Shown here one piece after another: positions 40,000-49,722 of a DNA stretch of 64,000 nt; positions within the stretch are counted from its first letter, which is position 1, and each line of letters opens with the position of its first letter. Below the pieces are notes generated by a model. That model was given only the letters and a program-made list of their open reading frames with translations. It was not told the origin of the DNA and made no database searches. The stretch comes from VBAS01 sp964508655 (GTDB lineage: Bacteria > Bacteroidota > Bacteroidia > Chitinophagales > Chitinophagaceae): positions 1-64,000 of the forward strand of contig CAZDUO010000007.1 of the NCBI GenBank assembly GCA_964508655.1, given 5' to 3'. The position numbers and the translations under genes were made by a program.

Positions 40000-42491
40000 C
40001 TGAAAGCTTTTTTCCTGTTAAGTGCAACCAGGTTTGCCAGCAGCCTGTAAGCGCCGGGCACAGCAGCCGGCAATTGGCGGAAAAATACAAGCCCGGTGTA
40101 TGTAAAATAACCTTTACCATATTTTGAAATAATGAGGCTGCCGTCGTCGGGTTTTTCGCCAGGGTCATTCATGGCGAGAATTCTATCAAATTTTCCGCTT
40201 GAATCTGCCGCATCATAAATGCTTCTTTCCTGTACCCAGCCCTTGAAGTCTTCGGTGGTAATTTTGTTGGGAAAATTCAAAACGGGGTGTTCCGGCTTCA
40301 AAAAAGTGACGGGTGCATTTTCATCCGTCACCCGGTTGCGGGTAATGGCAAAATTATAGGGCCCGATTTTTGACCGCACACCGCCAAGAAAATTATTGGT
40401 GTTGTATTGCACAATCAGGTTGCCGCCATCTTCCACGTACTTCATCATTTTGTCGTAGTAATTTCCGAGCCACTCAATCGTGTTGTAGGCCCTGACACCG
40501 ACAATGATGGCATCAAATTTATCCAGCGGGTTTTTTGAAATTTCCTTCTGGCTCAGCAGGGTTACCTTATATCCCATTTGCTCCAGCGCTTCCGGCACTT
40601 TGTCGCCGGCGCCAGCGATGTAACCGATTTTCTTGCCATAAGTTTTTACATCCACATATTTCATAGCTACCTCAGCATCATGAAAATAATTGATGGCTGG
40701 AATATGATCGTACCGGATTTCATGTTTGTCGCTGCCGGTTATTGTTTTTCCCAAGGTGTCGTTTACGGTAAACAATACATTAAGCGATGACCTGCTTCCC
40801 TGCCCGTTATAATTTATTGCGGTTACCTGGTTTTTTGTACTGAATGCCAGCAATGTATTGCTGAAAGTAAAACCGGAAAGATTTTTTTTATCCGCGGCAG
40901 AAACAGCAGCGATTTTTCCGTAAAAATCTTTTTTCATTCCCTTTAGTGAAACAGTGCCGGAAAAGTTTTCCTTTTTATTCAACACAACCTTCACATCTTC
41001 CATGGGGCTGATGATGACAGGTGGTGCCACCACCAGCGGCCAGTAAACCTCCCCTTTCACCGGGTCAGTAAATTTATGCTTTGCCGGCCTTGAAAAAGTG
41101 AAATCAACTCCTTCGATATTCAGGGTAAAGTTTACCAGGTATGCCGGCTGCACATCGGGCATGCCAATCAGCTGCTGGTTACTCACGTTGAAATATCCTT
41201 CCTGCATTTTATTCTCCAGCCAGTAGGGCTGTGTCAGCGGTTTTGAAGCAGGAACAAAAATTGTTTTGGCAAAATTCAGGTTCCTGTTACGGGCCAGCAC
41301 CTGGTTGAAAACGGTATCAAATCCATCCACCGAAATTTTCTTCAGCGCTGCATTCACACCCAGCCGGTTATTAAACTGAAAATTGAACCGGACAGAATCT
41401 GACTGCACGGCAAACTGTTCTCCTGAAAAAACATCCATCCACAAACCACTGCATTGAGCAATCAGTTCTTTTGCTTCACTTAATTTTTGATTTCTCCAGT
41501 AGCCGGCCGGCAATGCTTCCAGCGCTATATAAATTTCCACCAGTCCTTTTACTGATTTTTCAGGATGAAGAAAATCAAACGAAGCGGCCAGCCCGGTTAT
41601 CATTTTTTCAATCACATAGCCGCCGTTCACTTTTTCCCAGCTCACATCTATTTCTTCCATTAAGTCTTTTACCGGCTGATCGCCCTGGGTGGCGGTAAAA
41701 TATTCCAGTGCCTCGCCCCTTCCTGCGGGCACGCCAAAGCCCTGGCTCTTGTGCTGGCTGCGGCTTTCGGCAGCTATTTCTCCATAGCTTTTTCCCAGCA
41801 ATGGATTGTAGCCGCCCACATCCAGCTTATATTGGTCGTCTCTCTGTGTATTAGTACCCCCAAAGTTGAACGTATTCCACAGCACTCGTTTTACCTGCCA
41901 GGGCACCACATATTTTAATTGTTCGGGAAAACGATTGGGATCCGCTGCTGCGCTGTACGCTTCGTTGGCCAAAATGGCTGAAGCGGTATGATGCCCATGA
42001 CCCCCCTCGCCGGTTGTGGGAAATCTTGTAATGATAACATCGGGCTGAAACTTTCGGATTACCCACACCACGTCGCTCAATATTTTTTCTTTGTCCCACT
42101 TGGTAAAAGTTTCTTCGGGATTTTTTGAGTATCCAAAATCAAATGCACGGGTGAAAAACTGTTCGCCGCCATCAATTCTTCTTGCGGCCAGCAGTTCCTG
42201 TGTTCTTATCAGTCCCAACTCGATGCCCTGCTCCTCACCAATCAGGTTTTGTCCGCCATCGCCTCTTGTTATGGAAAGATAACCGGCGCGGTAAAGCTTT
42301 TCTTTGGACAAATATGCAATTAGCCTGGTGTTCTCATCGTCAGGATGAGCCGCCACATACAGCACCGAGCCAAGCACATTCAGTTTTTTAATGCCCAGGT
42401 AAATTTCGGCTGAAGACCATGCCTGGGGTGGTTGAGCCAAAAGCTGAAAAGAGAAAATGAGATAAAGAAAAATATTGAAAGTTTTTCTCAT
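39996..42491 (-). CDS. Large secreted PIG-L family deacetylase
   Basis: The 831-residue protein has a signal peptide (MRKTFNIFLYLIFSFQLLAQ) and a PIG-L/LmbE domain. The zinc-site motif is AAHPDDEN (H49, D51, D52) and later GHGHHTASAIL, with the fold's SITRGDGGQNLIGEEQG. PIG-L enzymes remove acetyl groups from N-acetylglucosamine-type substrates. The C-terminal half (from about residue 560) looks like a beta-sandwich followed by a GATase-like/ThuA-like domain (IGYIAGAGDKVPEALEQMGY; DAIIVGVRAYNTIEWLGNYY). It sits between a small membrane protein and an M14 peptidase on the same strand. Confidence 0.88.
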   Translation of the reverse strand: MRKTFNIFLYLIFSFQLLAQPPQAWSSAEIYLGIKKLNVLGSVLYVAAHPDDENTRLIAYLSKEKLYRAGYLSITRGDGGQNLIGEEQGIELGLIRTQELLAARRIDGGEQFFTRAFDFGYSKNPEETFTKWDKEKILSDVVWVIRKFQPDVIITRFPTTGEGGHGHHTASAILANEAYSAAADPNRFPEQLKYVVPWQVKRVLWNTFNFGGTNTQRDDQYKLDVGGYNPLLGKSYGEIAAESRSQHKSQGFGVPAGRGEALEYFTATQGDQPVKDLMEEIDVSWEKVNGGYVIEKMITGLAASFDFLHPEKSVKGLVEIYIALEALPAGYWRNQKLSEAKELIAQCSGLWMDVFSGEQFAVQSDSVRFNFQFNNRLGVNAALKKISVDGFDTVFNQVLARNRNLNFAKTIFVPASKPLTQPYWLENKMQEGYFNVSNQQLIGMPDVQPAYLVNFTLNIEGVDFTFSRPAKHKFTDPVKGEVYWPLVVAPPVIISPMEDVKVVLNKKENFSGTVSLKGMKKDFYGKIAAVSAADKKNLSGFTFSNTLLAFSTKNQVTAINYNGQGSRSSLNVLFTVNDTLGKTITGSDKHEIRYDHIPAINYFHDAEVAMKYVDVKTYGKKIGYIAGAGDKVPEALEQMGYKVTLLSQKEISKNPLDKFDAIIVGVRAYNTIEWLGNYYDKMMKYVEDGGNLIVQYNTNNFLGGVRSKIGPYNFAITRNRVTDENAPVTFLKPEHPVLNFPNKITTEDFKGWVQERSIYDAADSSGKFDRILAMNDPGEKPDDGSLIISKYGKGYFTYTGLVFFRQLPAAVPGAYRLLANLVALNRKKAFR

Positions 42492-42617
42492 GAAATAAAA
42501 TTAGTGCGCTAAAATAACCGATAACATTTAAAAGCCTTGTAAAAATATATAACCGGCAACCTGTCAAAACCAATAAGGTTTGCAGCGCCGCAATGCTGCC
42601 CGGCAAACCTTATAGGT

Positions 42618-45140
42618 TTATAACAAAAACACCGCATTGCAAAACATCAGCTTGCCATTTTCCCAAAAACTGCGGAACAGCAGGTTGTCGGCCAGGTACA
42701 CGATTTTTCCCGAACCCATATCCTGCACCCCGAATACCAGCCCGTCTTTTATCTGATCTTTTACTGCCGAACCCACAAAGCCCGACACCTGTGTTTCTTT
42801 TTTCAACACCCCCACATTCCAGCCGCCGTCCTTTATAAATTCATACATGGCATCATCCTGCTTGAGGGTGTAATAAAAATCAGGATAGCCGAATGCCAGG
42901 GGATGTGTATTATCCAGCTCTACTCTGAAAATGGAACCGGGAATATTGCCGGTAAGAAAATCTCTTTCTCTTTCTTCGTACACATTCAGCGCTGCATAAG
43001 GATCTTTTTTATCGCTGCTGTCATCGGCTTTTTTGGCTTTGATGGCCCAATCGGTTCTTGCCAGCTGCGCCACGGCGCCTTCCAGCGCCAGCAGCCTGCC
43101 GCCTTTATTTATCCAGTCTTTCAGCTGGTCGGCAGAAGGTTTGTCTGTAAGAAATCGGTAATTGCCCGAGGGCATGATGATAACGTCATAATCATTCCAG
43201 CTGACCCGCCCGAAATCATTTGCATTGATCAGCGTCAGCGGGTAATCAATCACCTGCTCGAAGAAATGCCAGATTTCTCCGGCGCTGTTTGAACTTACAC
43301 CTTCGCCGGTAAGCAGCGCCACACGGGGCGCCTTCATCGCATGCACTTTGCTGCTGCCAAAATCAAATCCCCTATCAACAAAACCGGTGGTAATCACATT
43401 GGCTTTTACATTGTTTGTATTACACGCTTCATTGACGATTGATGACAGGCTGCTGCCGAATTTTTCATTTCCTTTCTTAATTATTATCAGCGAGCCCCTG
43501 TCGAACTGCTGGCCGCTTACTTCAAATGGCGTTTCTGAAAAACGAACCTTCACTCCTTTTTGCAGCAACTGCGCCAGTGCCTTCACGCTTTGCAGTCCCT
43601 GCCATCGGATAACATAGCCGTATGCATCACCGGCATTATTTGCAACTTGTAATGGCCCTGTGCCCGCTGCAGCTTGCAGTTTTGTTTTTGAAGCAAATGT
43701 TTTCAATCCATACACATAAGGCAGCGACCATGCAGTGATATCGTAAGTGTTGGAATCAACCAGCCTGCTCCTGGGCTCAAACAAAACCTTCACCATGGCC
43801 GACCGCGGCTGCTGCGACTGCACCAGCAGGTCGCCGGCATCAAGGGTAAACAGTTCATCTTTGCCAGTAAAATAATTGTAACCGGTAAAGGTGCCCCGTG
43901 TGCTTCCCCCCGCATATTCATACTGTATTCCATTTTTCTCCAGCAATTCTGTCAACGCATTTAGTCTTTCCCTGTCGGCATCGCGGTATTTTACCAGGAA
44001 AGTTTTGTATTCTCCTGTTCCCGTAATGACGGCATCATTGAAAAACTTTCTGAACTCCTTCACCAGTCTTGCAGCGTTCAGTGAGCTGGTTTCAATGGTG
44101 CTGATGCCTGTGGTATAGTGATGCATCACCCGGTCAAGGAGGGTCAGGGTATCGCCTTCATCGGTAATTACTCCCAGGCCGGCAAAAGAATGCCCTGCCT
44201 GTTCGTAAGTCATGCCGATGGCGCCGTTGTAAGTAGGATAAGTATCGCCATAGCTTGGATAAAAAAGGTCAAACACTTCTTTGGTAAAATACAGCCAGCC
44301 GTTGGCGTCAAAATATTTTGCATGGCTTTTTCCCAGCGTCACCTGGAAATCACGCTGCCATTGGGTAATCACCTCATGATACGGTTGTGCTGCCGGTGCG
44401 AAGTAATAGGGATTGTTAAAGCCCTGCTCGTGATAATCCACATGCACATGGGGCATCCACTGGTTGTACATTTTTATCCGCTGCCGGCTTTCGGCCTGTG
44501 TTTGCCAGGCCCAGTCGCGGTTCAGGTCAAAATTGTAATGATTGGTGCGGCCGCCGGGCCATGGCTCACGGTGTTCCCTTGCATTCCACGAAGGGTTCAT
44601 GTTTTTGCCAACAACCGAATTAAACCAGTTCACATACCTGTCCCTGCCGTCAGGATTGATGCAGGGGTCCATGATGACCACTGTATTTTTCAGCCATTCT
44701 TTTGTTTTGACATTCGACGGATCAACCAATGCCCACGCAGTCATCATGGCCGCTTCTGACGATGAGGTTTCGTTTCCATGCACATTATAGCTCAGCCACA
44801 CGAGTGCCGGCGCTCCTTCTTCAAGGGGTGCCACCCGGTCTCTGGCAAGGTTGGCGAGCCGCATATTATTCAACCGTATCTGTTCCAGCCTGCTTATATT
44901 TTCTGCTGATGAAATAAAGGCCAGCAGCAGCGGACGGCCTTCGTTGGTTTGGCCATATTGTTCCAGTTTCAAATGGGCTGATGCATTGGCCGCAAGGTGT
45001 TGAAAATAGTTTACGATTTTCCAGTGGGGCGTATAACGGGTACCGGTTTTATAGCCCAAAAATTCGTCGGGAGATTTTAACTGTGCATCCGCTGAAACAA
45101 AAAAGAAAATAAACCAGGCAAGCCAAAGTTTCCTAAGCAT
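42618..45140 (-). CDS. Secreted M14-family zinc carboxypeptidase with C-terminal GATase-like domain
   Basis: The 840-residue protein has a signal peptide (LAWFIFFFVSADAQ) and a peptidase M14 domain. Zinc ligands are H121 and E124 in NVHGNETSS and a later histidine in VDYHEQG (H237); the probable catalytic glutamate lies in IGMTYEQAGH. Substrate-binding arginine and asparagine appear in NFDLNRDWAWQTQ. From about residue 590 a class-I glutamine-amidotransferase-like region (VALLTGEGVSSNSAGEIWHF; DVIIMPSGNYRFLTDKPSAD) follows; in this family it has no known catalysis. It should trim peptides in the periplasm or outside. Confidence 0.9.
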   Translation of the reverse strand: MLRKLWLAWFIFFFVSADAQLKSPDEFLGYKTGTRYTPHWKIVNYFQHLAANASAHLKLEQYGQTNEGRPLLLAFISSAENISRLEQIRLNNMRLANLARDRVAPLEEGAPALVWLSYNVHGNETSSSEAAMMTAWALVDPSNVKTKEWLKNTVVIMDPCINPDGRDRYVNWFNSVVGKNMNPSWNAREHREPWPGGRTNHYNFDLNRDWAWQTQAESRQRIKMYNQWMPHVHVDYHEQGFNNPYYFAPAAQPYHEVITQWQRDFQVTLGKSHAKYFDANGWLYFTKEVFDLFYPSYGDTYPTYNGAIGMTYEQAGHSFAGLGVITDEGDTLTLLDRVMHHYTTGISTIETSSLNAARLVKEFRKFFNDAVITGTGEYKTFLVKYRDADRERLNALTELLEKNGIQYEYAGGSTRGTFTGYNYFTGKDELFTLDAGDLLVQSQQPRSAMVKVLFEPRSRLVDSNTYDITAWSLPYVYGLKTFASKTKLQAAAGTGPLQVANNAGDAYGYVIRWQGLQSVKALAQLLQKGVKVRFSETPFEVSGQQFDRGSLIIIKKGNEKFGSSLSSIVNEACNTNNVKANVITTGFVDRGFDFGSSKVHAMKAPRVALLTGEGVSSNSAGEIWHFFEQVIDYPLTLINANDFGRVSWNDYDVIIMPSGNYRFLTDKPSADQLKDWINKGGRLLALEGAVAQLARTDWAIKAKKADDSSDKKDPYAALNVYEERERDFLTGNIPGSIFRVELDNTHPLAFGYPDFYYTLKQDDAMYEFIKDGGWNVGVLKKETQVSGFVGSAVKDQIKDGLVFGVQDMGSGKIVYLADNLLFRSFWENGKLMFCNAVFLL

Positions 45141-45353
45141 GAGTTTTAAGATTTAGCAGGCAATTTAGGAAAAGCGAGGGAAAGGGAGGCTGAATGAGAG
45201 TTGGATTAACATAAGTAAACCGGTTGGATGGTTTGATTAGCCGGAACTTCAAACACATTGTGAATTTTGACAAAATAAAAATGTTTAACTCAATCAACAT
45301 GCGATTAGGTTACCCATTCATTGACATTCGTTCACCGTTAGAATTTTTAAAAA

Positions 45354-45503
45354 ATGAAAACTAAAGAAGTACAAACCTTTGACAGTGTTACCTTTTTCAG
45401 AATTATAAAATAAAAGATGGTAAAGATGGCGGAAGGAATGACGCTGACTCAAAAGAAAGAGTTTATGCGCCAAATCAGAGAAGGAAAAATCAAAGTGGGG
45501 TAA
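45354..45503 (+). pseudogene. Degenerate short antitoxin-like gene with an in-frame stop
   Basis: From the ATG at 45354 the frame reads MKTKEVQTFDSVTFFRIIK, then TAA at codon 20, then continues in the same frame KMVKMAEGMTLTQKKEFMRQ to a stop at 45503. The opening KTFDSV and the later GMTLTQKKEF pattern resemble short Bacteroidota proteins of about 50-70 residues that often precede toxin genes. One nonsense codon splits it and no toxin gene follows, so it looks like a decaying remnant. I am not certain of the family. Confidence 0.45.
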
Positions 45504-45697
45504 CGAAGACCTGCCCATAACAGGCAGTTCCTGTGTATATAGGAATTCAGAGAAGAATCATATCATTCCATCATTTTTTCTTTTGTGGCAAATCTATCCC
45601 TTTGGGAAAAGCAGAAGCTCGCTGTTCAGTGTTTTGCTCACCAAATAACCACCAGGTACACATTAGTACATGCCTTCACCCTTCGGTGTTTTACTGC

Positions 45698-45988
45698 CTA
45701 ACTTCCGGCAATCGGTGTTCCGAAAATGCCGACGGCAAGTTCTGCCCAGACGAGGAACAGCGTTGCCAGGATAATGGCAATGATGATGATGCGGTAGCGG
45801 ATATTCTTTACCATCCTCATTACAACCTCACACAATAGACCGGTGCCGAGCAACAGGATACCGGCCACAACAAAATCAGTCAGTGTCCAGTTTACTTCCT
45901 CTGTAAACTGCATTGCAATAAATGGTATGAGCAGCAATATCACCACGGTGAGCACAATACCGGTAAGTCTTGCATTTTGTTTTGTCAT
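45698..45988 (-). CDS. Small three-helix membrane protein, conserved in Bacteroidota
   Basis: The 96-residue protein has three membrane helices: LTGIVLTVVILLLIPFIAMQ, LTDFVVAGILLLGTGLLCEV and YRIIIIAIILATLFLVWAEL. It ends AVGIFGTPIAGS. I recall close relatives in other Bacteroidota with the same length and the same end, but no function has been assigned. It stands alone, with repeat-rich gaps on both sides. Confidence 0.8.
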   Translation of the reverse strand: MTKQNARLTGIVLTVVILLLIPFIAMQFTEEVNWTLTDFVVAGILLLGTGLLCEVVMRMVKNIRYRIIIIAIILATLFLVWAELAVGIFGTPIAGS

Positions 45989-46439
45989 AAATTTTCTTTT
46001 TTGAAAAAAAATTGACGGTTTACCCGGCTTTTAAGTATATCTTATCTCAAAAGTAATTTTAACACAGAGATTTTGAGAAACTGAGTTACACAGAGCTGTC
46101 GTTTTAGAGGTAAATTCTCTGTGTAACTCTTACACTCTGTGCCACTGTGTTGTGATTATTGACTTTTAGAAGACAGGTTCCGGTTATAAATCTATATCAT
46201 TTGTTGCATAAATCAGTGTTGAATCAGAACTGCCTTTCTGTAGCCGGACACGACGAATTCGTTTTGCCAAAATAATAGCCTCCCGCCAACATGTGTACTT
46301 TTGACTTTTTACTTTTGATTTTTCACATCCTCATTTCCATCCCCGCAAAAAACAAGCAGGTTCAAAGCAAAAATAAAGACAGCCATATTAGGGGCAAAGC
46401 CCGGAAGTGATTAATTTGCCGGTCGGCATAAATAAAAAA
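45989..46439. other. 451-bp intergenic region with repeat words, no gene seen
   Basis: Two word tracts are visible. One at 46063-46160 uses CACAGAG on the left and CTCTGTG on the right (mirror halves that can fold back). The other at 46290-46330 uses TTTTGACTTTTTAC units. I see no ORF with a plausible start, no tRNA and no clear promoter. Confidence 0.6.
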
Positions 46440-48155
46440 ATGAAAAAACTTTTTTTCCTCCTGCTCCTTCCGGCATTCATCCACATCGCCTGCCACACAT
46501 CACGCAAAAGCCAGGCGATAGTTGATGCTTACAGGTATGAGATAAACAAAAAAATTGTTTGTGAAAACGGGGCCGTGGTTTCAGCACACCCGCTGGCCAG
46601 CAAAGTGGGTGCAGCCGTTTTGAAAATGGGCGGTAATGCTGTGGATGCAGCCATTGCGACTCAACTTGCACTGGCGGTAGTGTATCCTGCCGCCGGCAAT
46701 CTCGGCGGTGGCGGTTTTTTAGTGGCAAGACTGAAAGACGGTAAGCTGGTAGCAATTGATTACCGCGAAAAAGCCCCCGGCAAAGCCCACCGCGATATGT
46801 ACCTCGATGCAACAGGCAATCCGCAGTTTGAATTAAGTCAGAATGGTCATCTCTCAGCGGGAGTGCCCGGTACGGTTGCCGGTCTTTTTGAATCGATGGC
46901 TTATGCAAAACTTTCGTTTGACAAGCTGATTCAGCCGGCCATTGATCTTGCTGAAAAAGGATTCGTCATTTCTGAAAGAGAAGCAAGGGCGTTTAACGCT
47001 TTAAAAGATGAATTTATTAAATACAATACCATGATGCCGGCATTTGTAAAAAACACTGTATGGAAAGCCGGCGACACACTTATTCAAAAAGATCTTGCCG
47101 CAACACTGAAGCGGATAAAAAAACGTGGCGCAAAAGGATTTTATGAAGGAGAAACGGCCCGGCTGATCGCAGAGGAAATGAAACGCGGCAATGGCATCAT
47201 TACCCTTGATGACCTGAAAGCATACAAAGCACAAAAAAGAGAACCGCATGTTTTCAATTACAAAGGATACAGCATCGTGGGCATGCCCATGCCCAGCAGC
47301 GGTGGCCTGCTGCTGCACCTGATGATGAAAATGATTGAAGACAAACCGCTCGGTTCCTATGGATTTCATTCACCTGGTGCAGTGCAGTTGATGGTGGAAG
47401 TGGAGCGGCGGGCTTTTGCCGACAGGGCACAGTATATGGGCGATGCAGATTTTTATAAAGTGCCGGTGACGCAGCTCACCAATGAAAAATACCTGAAATC
47501 GAGAATGGCTGATTTTATTCCTGGCAAAGCAGGCAGCAGCGAGCAGGTGAAGCCCGGTGTGATACCCGCCATGGAAAGCGAAGAAACCACGCACCTGGGT
47601 GTGATTGACAGGGAAGGAAATGCTGTGGCGGTTACTACCACGCTTAATAATTCTTATGGCAGCCGCACGGTGGTTGGTGGCGCCGGTTTCCTGCTGAATG
47701 ATGAAATGGATGATTTCAGCATTAAACCCGGGGCGCCGAATATGTATGGCGCCGTGGGCGGAGAAGCCAACGCCATCATGCCGGGCAAACGGATGCTCAG
47801 CTCCATGACACCGACGCTTGTTTTAAAAGACGGGCAGCCTTTCCTGGTTGTTGGCACACCAGGCGGCACCACCATTCCCACATCGGTTTTTCAAACTATC
47901 ATCAACATCATTGATTTCAACATGAGCACCGAAGATGCCGTGTGGAAGCCAAAGTTTCATCACCAGTGGCTACCCGACAGGGTGGATATCGAAAAAGGAT
48001 TTCCTGATGCCACCCGTAAAGCGCTGGAAGCAATGGGATATAAAATGGTTGAACGGGGATCTATTGGCAGAACAGAAGTGATTAAAGTTTTGGCCAATGG
48101 AAAATTTGAAGCCGTAGCTGATAACCGGGGCGATGATGCAGCGGAAGGATGGTGA
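46440..48155 (+). CDS. ggt: Gamma-glutamyltransferase
   Basis: Cleaves gamma-glutamyl bonds such as that of glutathione. The 571-residue protein starts at ATG 46440 with a lipoprotein-type signal (LLLLPAFIHIACHTS). The precursor self-cleaves before threonine 383 in EETTHLGVIDREGNAVAVTT. Other motifs are GGNAVDAAIATQLALAVVYP, GNLGGGGFLVARL and SMTPTLVLKDGQPFLVVGTP with the GG dipeptide of the oxyanion site. It lies alone but only 13 kb from a YbdK-type glutamate-cysteine ligase relative. Confidence 0.95.
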   Translation: MKKLFFLLLLPAFIHIACHTSRKSQAIVDAYRYEINKKIVCENGAVVSAHPLASKVGAAVLKMGGNAVDAAIATQLALAVVYPAAGNLGGGGFLVARLKDGKLVAIDYREKAPGKAHRDMYLDATGNPQFELSQNGHLSAGVPGTVAGLFESMAYAKLSFDKLIQPAIDLAEKGFVISEREARAFNALKDEFIKYNTMMPAFVKNTVWKAGDTLIQKDLAATLKRIKKRGAKGFYEGETARLIAEEMKRGNGIITLDDLKAYKAQKREPHVFNYKGYSIVGMPMPSSGGLLLHLMMKMIEDKPLGSYGFHSPGAVQLMVEVERRAFADRAQYMGDADFYKVPVTQLTNEKYLKSRMADFIPGKAGSSEQVKPGVIPAMESEETTHLGVIDREGNAVAVTTTLNNSYGSRTVVGGAGFLLNDEMDDFSIKPGAPNMYGAVGGEANAIMPGKRMLSSMTPTLVLKDGQPFLVVGTPGGTTIPTSVFQTIINIIDFNMSTEDAVWKPKFHHQWLPDRVDIEKGFPDATRKALEAMGYKMVERGSIGRTEVIKVLANGKFEAVADNRGDDAAEGW

Positions 48156-48161
48156 CCCCCT

Positions 48162-48181
48162 GTCCCCCTAAAGGGGGAACT
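48162..48181. repeat. TCCCCC-TAAA-GGGGGA hairpin after ggt
   Basis: Six-base arms around TAAA. Similar CCCC...GGGG words occur inside the element at 26170-26286. Possible terminator or REP unit. Confidence 0.45.
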
Positions 48182-48306
48182 TAGGTCGGAGTTACTATGT
48201 TTGCAGCTGAGTCATTAAAAAAGAAAATGCAGAATACATGGGATTTTTAATTATTGATTCCTGAACACATGCCGTCCGAAGCAAATAAATATTCAATAAT
48301 TATATT

Positions 48307-48855
48307 ATGAATAACCCCGGCAAAGAATATCTTGATACAGTCATCCGCCGGCTGAAGTATTACAAAGAATTGGGTGAAAAAACCTTTGAGCAACTGGAGG
48401 AAAAAGATTTTCATTACCAGCCCTCATCCGAATCAAACAGCATTGCCATCATTGTGCAGCACATAGCCGGCAATATGCTGAGCCGCTTCACCAATTTTTT
48501 GACCGAAGACGGCGAAAAGGATTGGCGCCACCGCGACGATGAGTTTGAAGTGCACAATTATTCAAAACAACAGGTAATAGATTTTTGGAACAAAGGCTGG
48601 TCGTGTTGCCTTGCAACGCTTGAGTTATTAACGGAAAGCGATCTTGAAAAAACGGTTTATATCCGCAAAGAGCCGCTCACAGTAGTGGATGCCATTAACC
48701 GGCAGCTGGCGCATTACCCTTATCATATTGGGCAGATAATTTTTATTGCCAAAATGATTAAGGATAAAGAATGGAAAAACCTCTCCATACCCAAAAGCCA
48801 TTCGCTGCAATACAATACGGGAAGCCAGGTGAAAGATCCTGCCAAAAAATATTAA
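48307..48855 (+). CDS. DinB-superfamily protein (DUF1572 type)
   Basis: The 182-residue protein is a four-helix DinB/DUF1572 bundle. Candidate metal ligands are in IIVQHIAGNMLSRF and in LAHYPYHIGQIIFIAKMI, with FHYQPSSESNSIAI between helices. Some family members act as thiol-dependent S-transferases in Firmicutes and Bacteroidota (bacillithiol/mycothiol class), but a specific substrate is unknown. The start is ATG 48307. Confidence 0.87.
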   Translation: MNNPGKEYLDTVIRRLKYYKELGEKTFEQLEEKDFHYQPSSESNSIAIIVQHIAGNMLSRFTNFLTEDGEKDWRHRDDEFEVHNYSKQQVIDFWNKGWSCCLATLELLTESDLEKTVYIRKEPLTVVDAINRQLAHYPYHIGQIIFIAKMIKDKEWKNLSIPKSHSLQYNTGSQVKDPAKKY

Positions 48856-48911
48856 ACACCGGTTCACCACCTTTGTTATTCACGGATTTAAGTTTCATTT
48901 CCTGTTTTTTC

Positions 48912-48944
48912 ATCCGGCCTGTTTGACCGGCCGGATTTAATTTT
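48912..48944. terminator. Intrinsic terminator after the DinB-like gene
   Basis: ATCCGGCC pairs with GGCCGGAT around a 9-nt loop, then TTAATTTTT. Confidence 0.75.
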
Positions 48945-49042
48945 TACTTTTACCGGATATTTCATCCAGTACGCCGGCAATACCCCGGCAAAATCCTCCC
49001 TGAAAAAACCTCTTTTAATCTTTATTCAGCAAAAACTGAACA

Positions 49043-49714
49043 ATGAAATTTTTTACTATTGCATGTACCCTATTGATTACAGCAGCTGTAAACTGCCAGG
49101 TGCAGTTCGGTGTGTTTGGCGGCCCGCAGGTAACAGACGTACGTTACATCATCAACGGCAAAAGGCAGGAAAGCGTTTTAAAATATGGTGTCAATTTAGG
49201 TGCACAACTGAAAGTGCCTTTTGAAAACCGGCTGAGCTTTGCTCCATCCGTTATGTACAATCTCAGGGGATATAAAGTAAAATTCGATGCTCCCTCCTTT
49301 CCGCCCGATTCGGCAGCTATCGACAACAATACCCGTTTTCATACTGTTGAGCTTGGTTTTTTACTGCAGCATGATTTCAACCTGCAGCCCGGTCATTTCT
49401 TTCTCCGCTTCGGCCCATCGCTAGACTTTGCACTGGCGGGTACGGAAAAATTCAACAGCAACAGCAACGGCCCGGTAAGCAGAAACATGAAATTCAGCTT
49501 TGCCGATTACGGACATTATCTCGCCTCGGCCATACTACAGTTTGGCTATGAAGCATCCAACGGACTTTATTTTTATGGTCATTACAACTACAGTCTCACC
49601 ACCATGAACAATTTTGACGGAGGCCCGTCCATTGGCAACCGGGCTGCCGGTGTTTGCATAGGCTGGTATTTTTCAAAAAACAAACTGGTGCTGGATACAA
49701 AGAATAAAGAATAG
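49043..49714 (+). CDS. PorT-like outer-membrane beta-barrel protein
   Basis: The 223-residue protein has a signal peptide ending near AVNCQ and eight to ten amphipathic strands: VQFGVFGGPQVTDVRY, KYGVNLGAQLKVPFENRLSF, SVMYNLRGYKVKF, TVELGFLLQHDFNL, FFLRFGPSLDFAL and AAGVCIGWYFSKN. This is the small PorT/OmpW-type barrel found in Bacteroidota. The partner or ligand is not known. A structured repeat element follows directly. Confidence 0.85.
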   Translation: MKFFTIACTLLITAAVNCQVQFGVFGGPQVTDVRYIINGKRQESVLKYGVNLGAQLKVPFENRLSFAPSVMYNLRGYKVKFDAPSFPPDSAAIDNNTRFHTVELGFLLQHDFNLQPGHFFLRFGPSLDFALAGTEKFNSNSNGPVSRNMKFSFADYGHYLASAILQFGYEASNGLYFYGHYNYSLTTMNNFDGGPSIGNRAAGVCIGWYFSKNKLVLDTKNKE

Positions 49715-49722
49715 CATTCACA

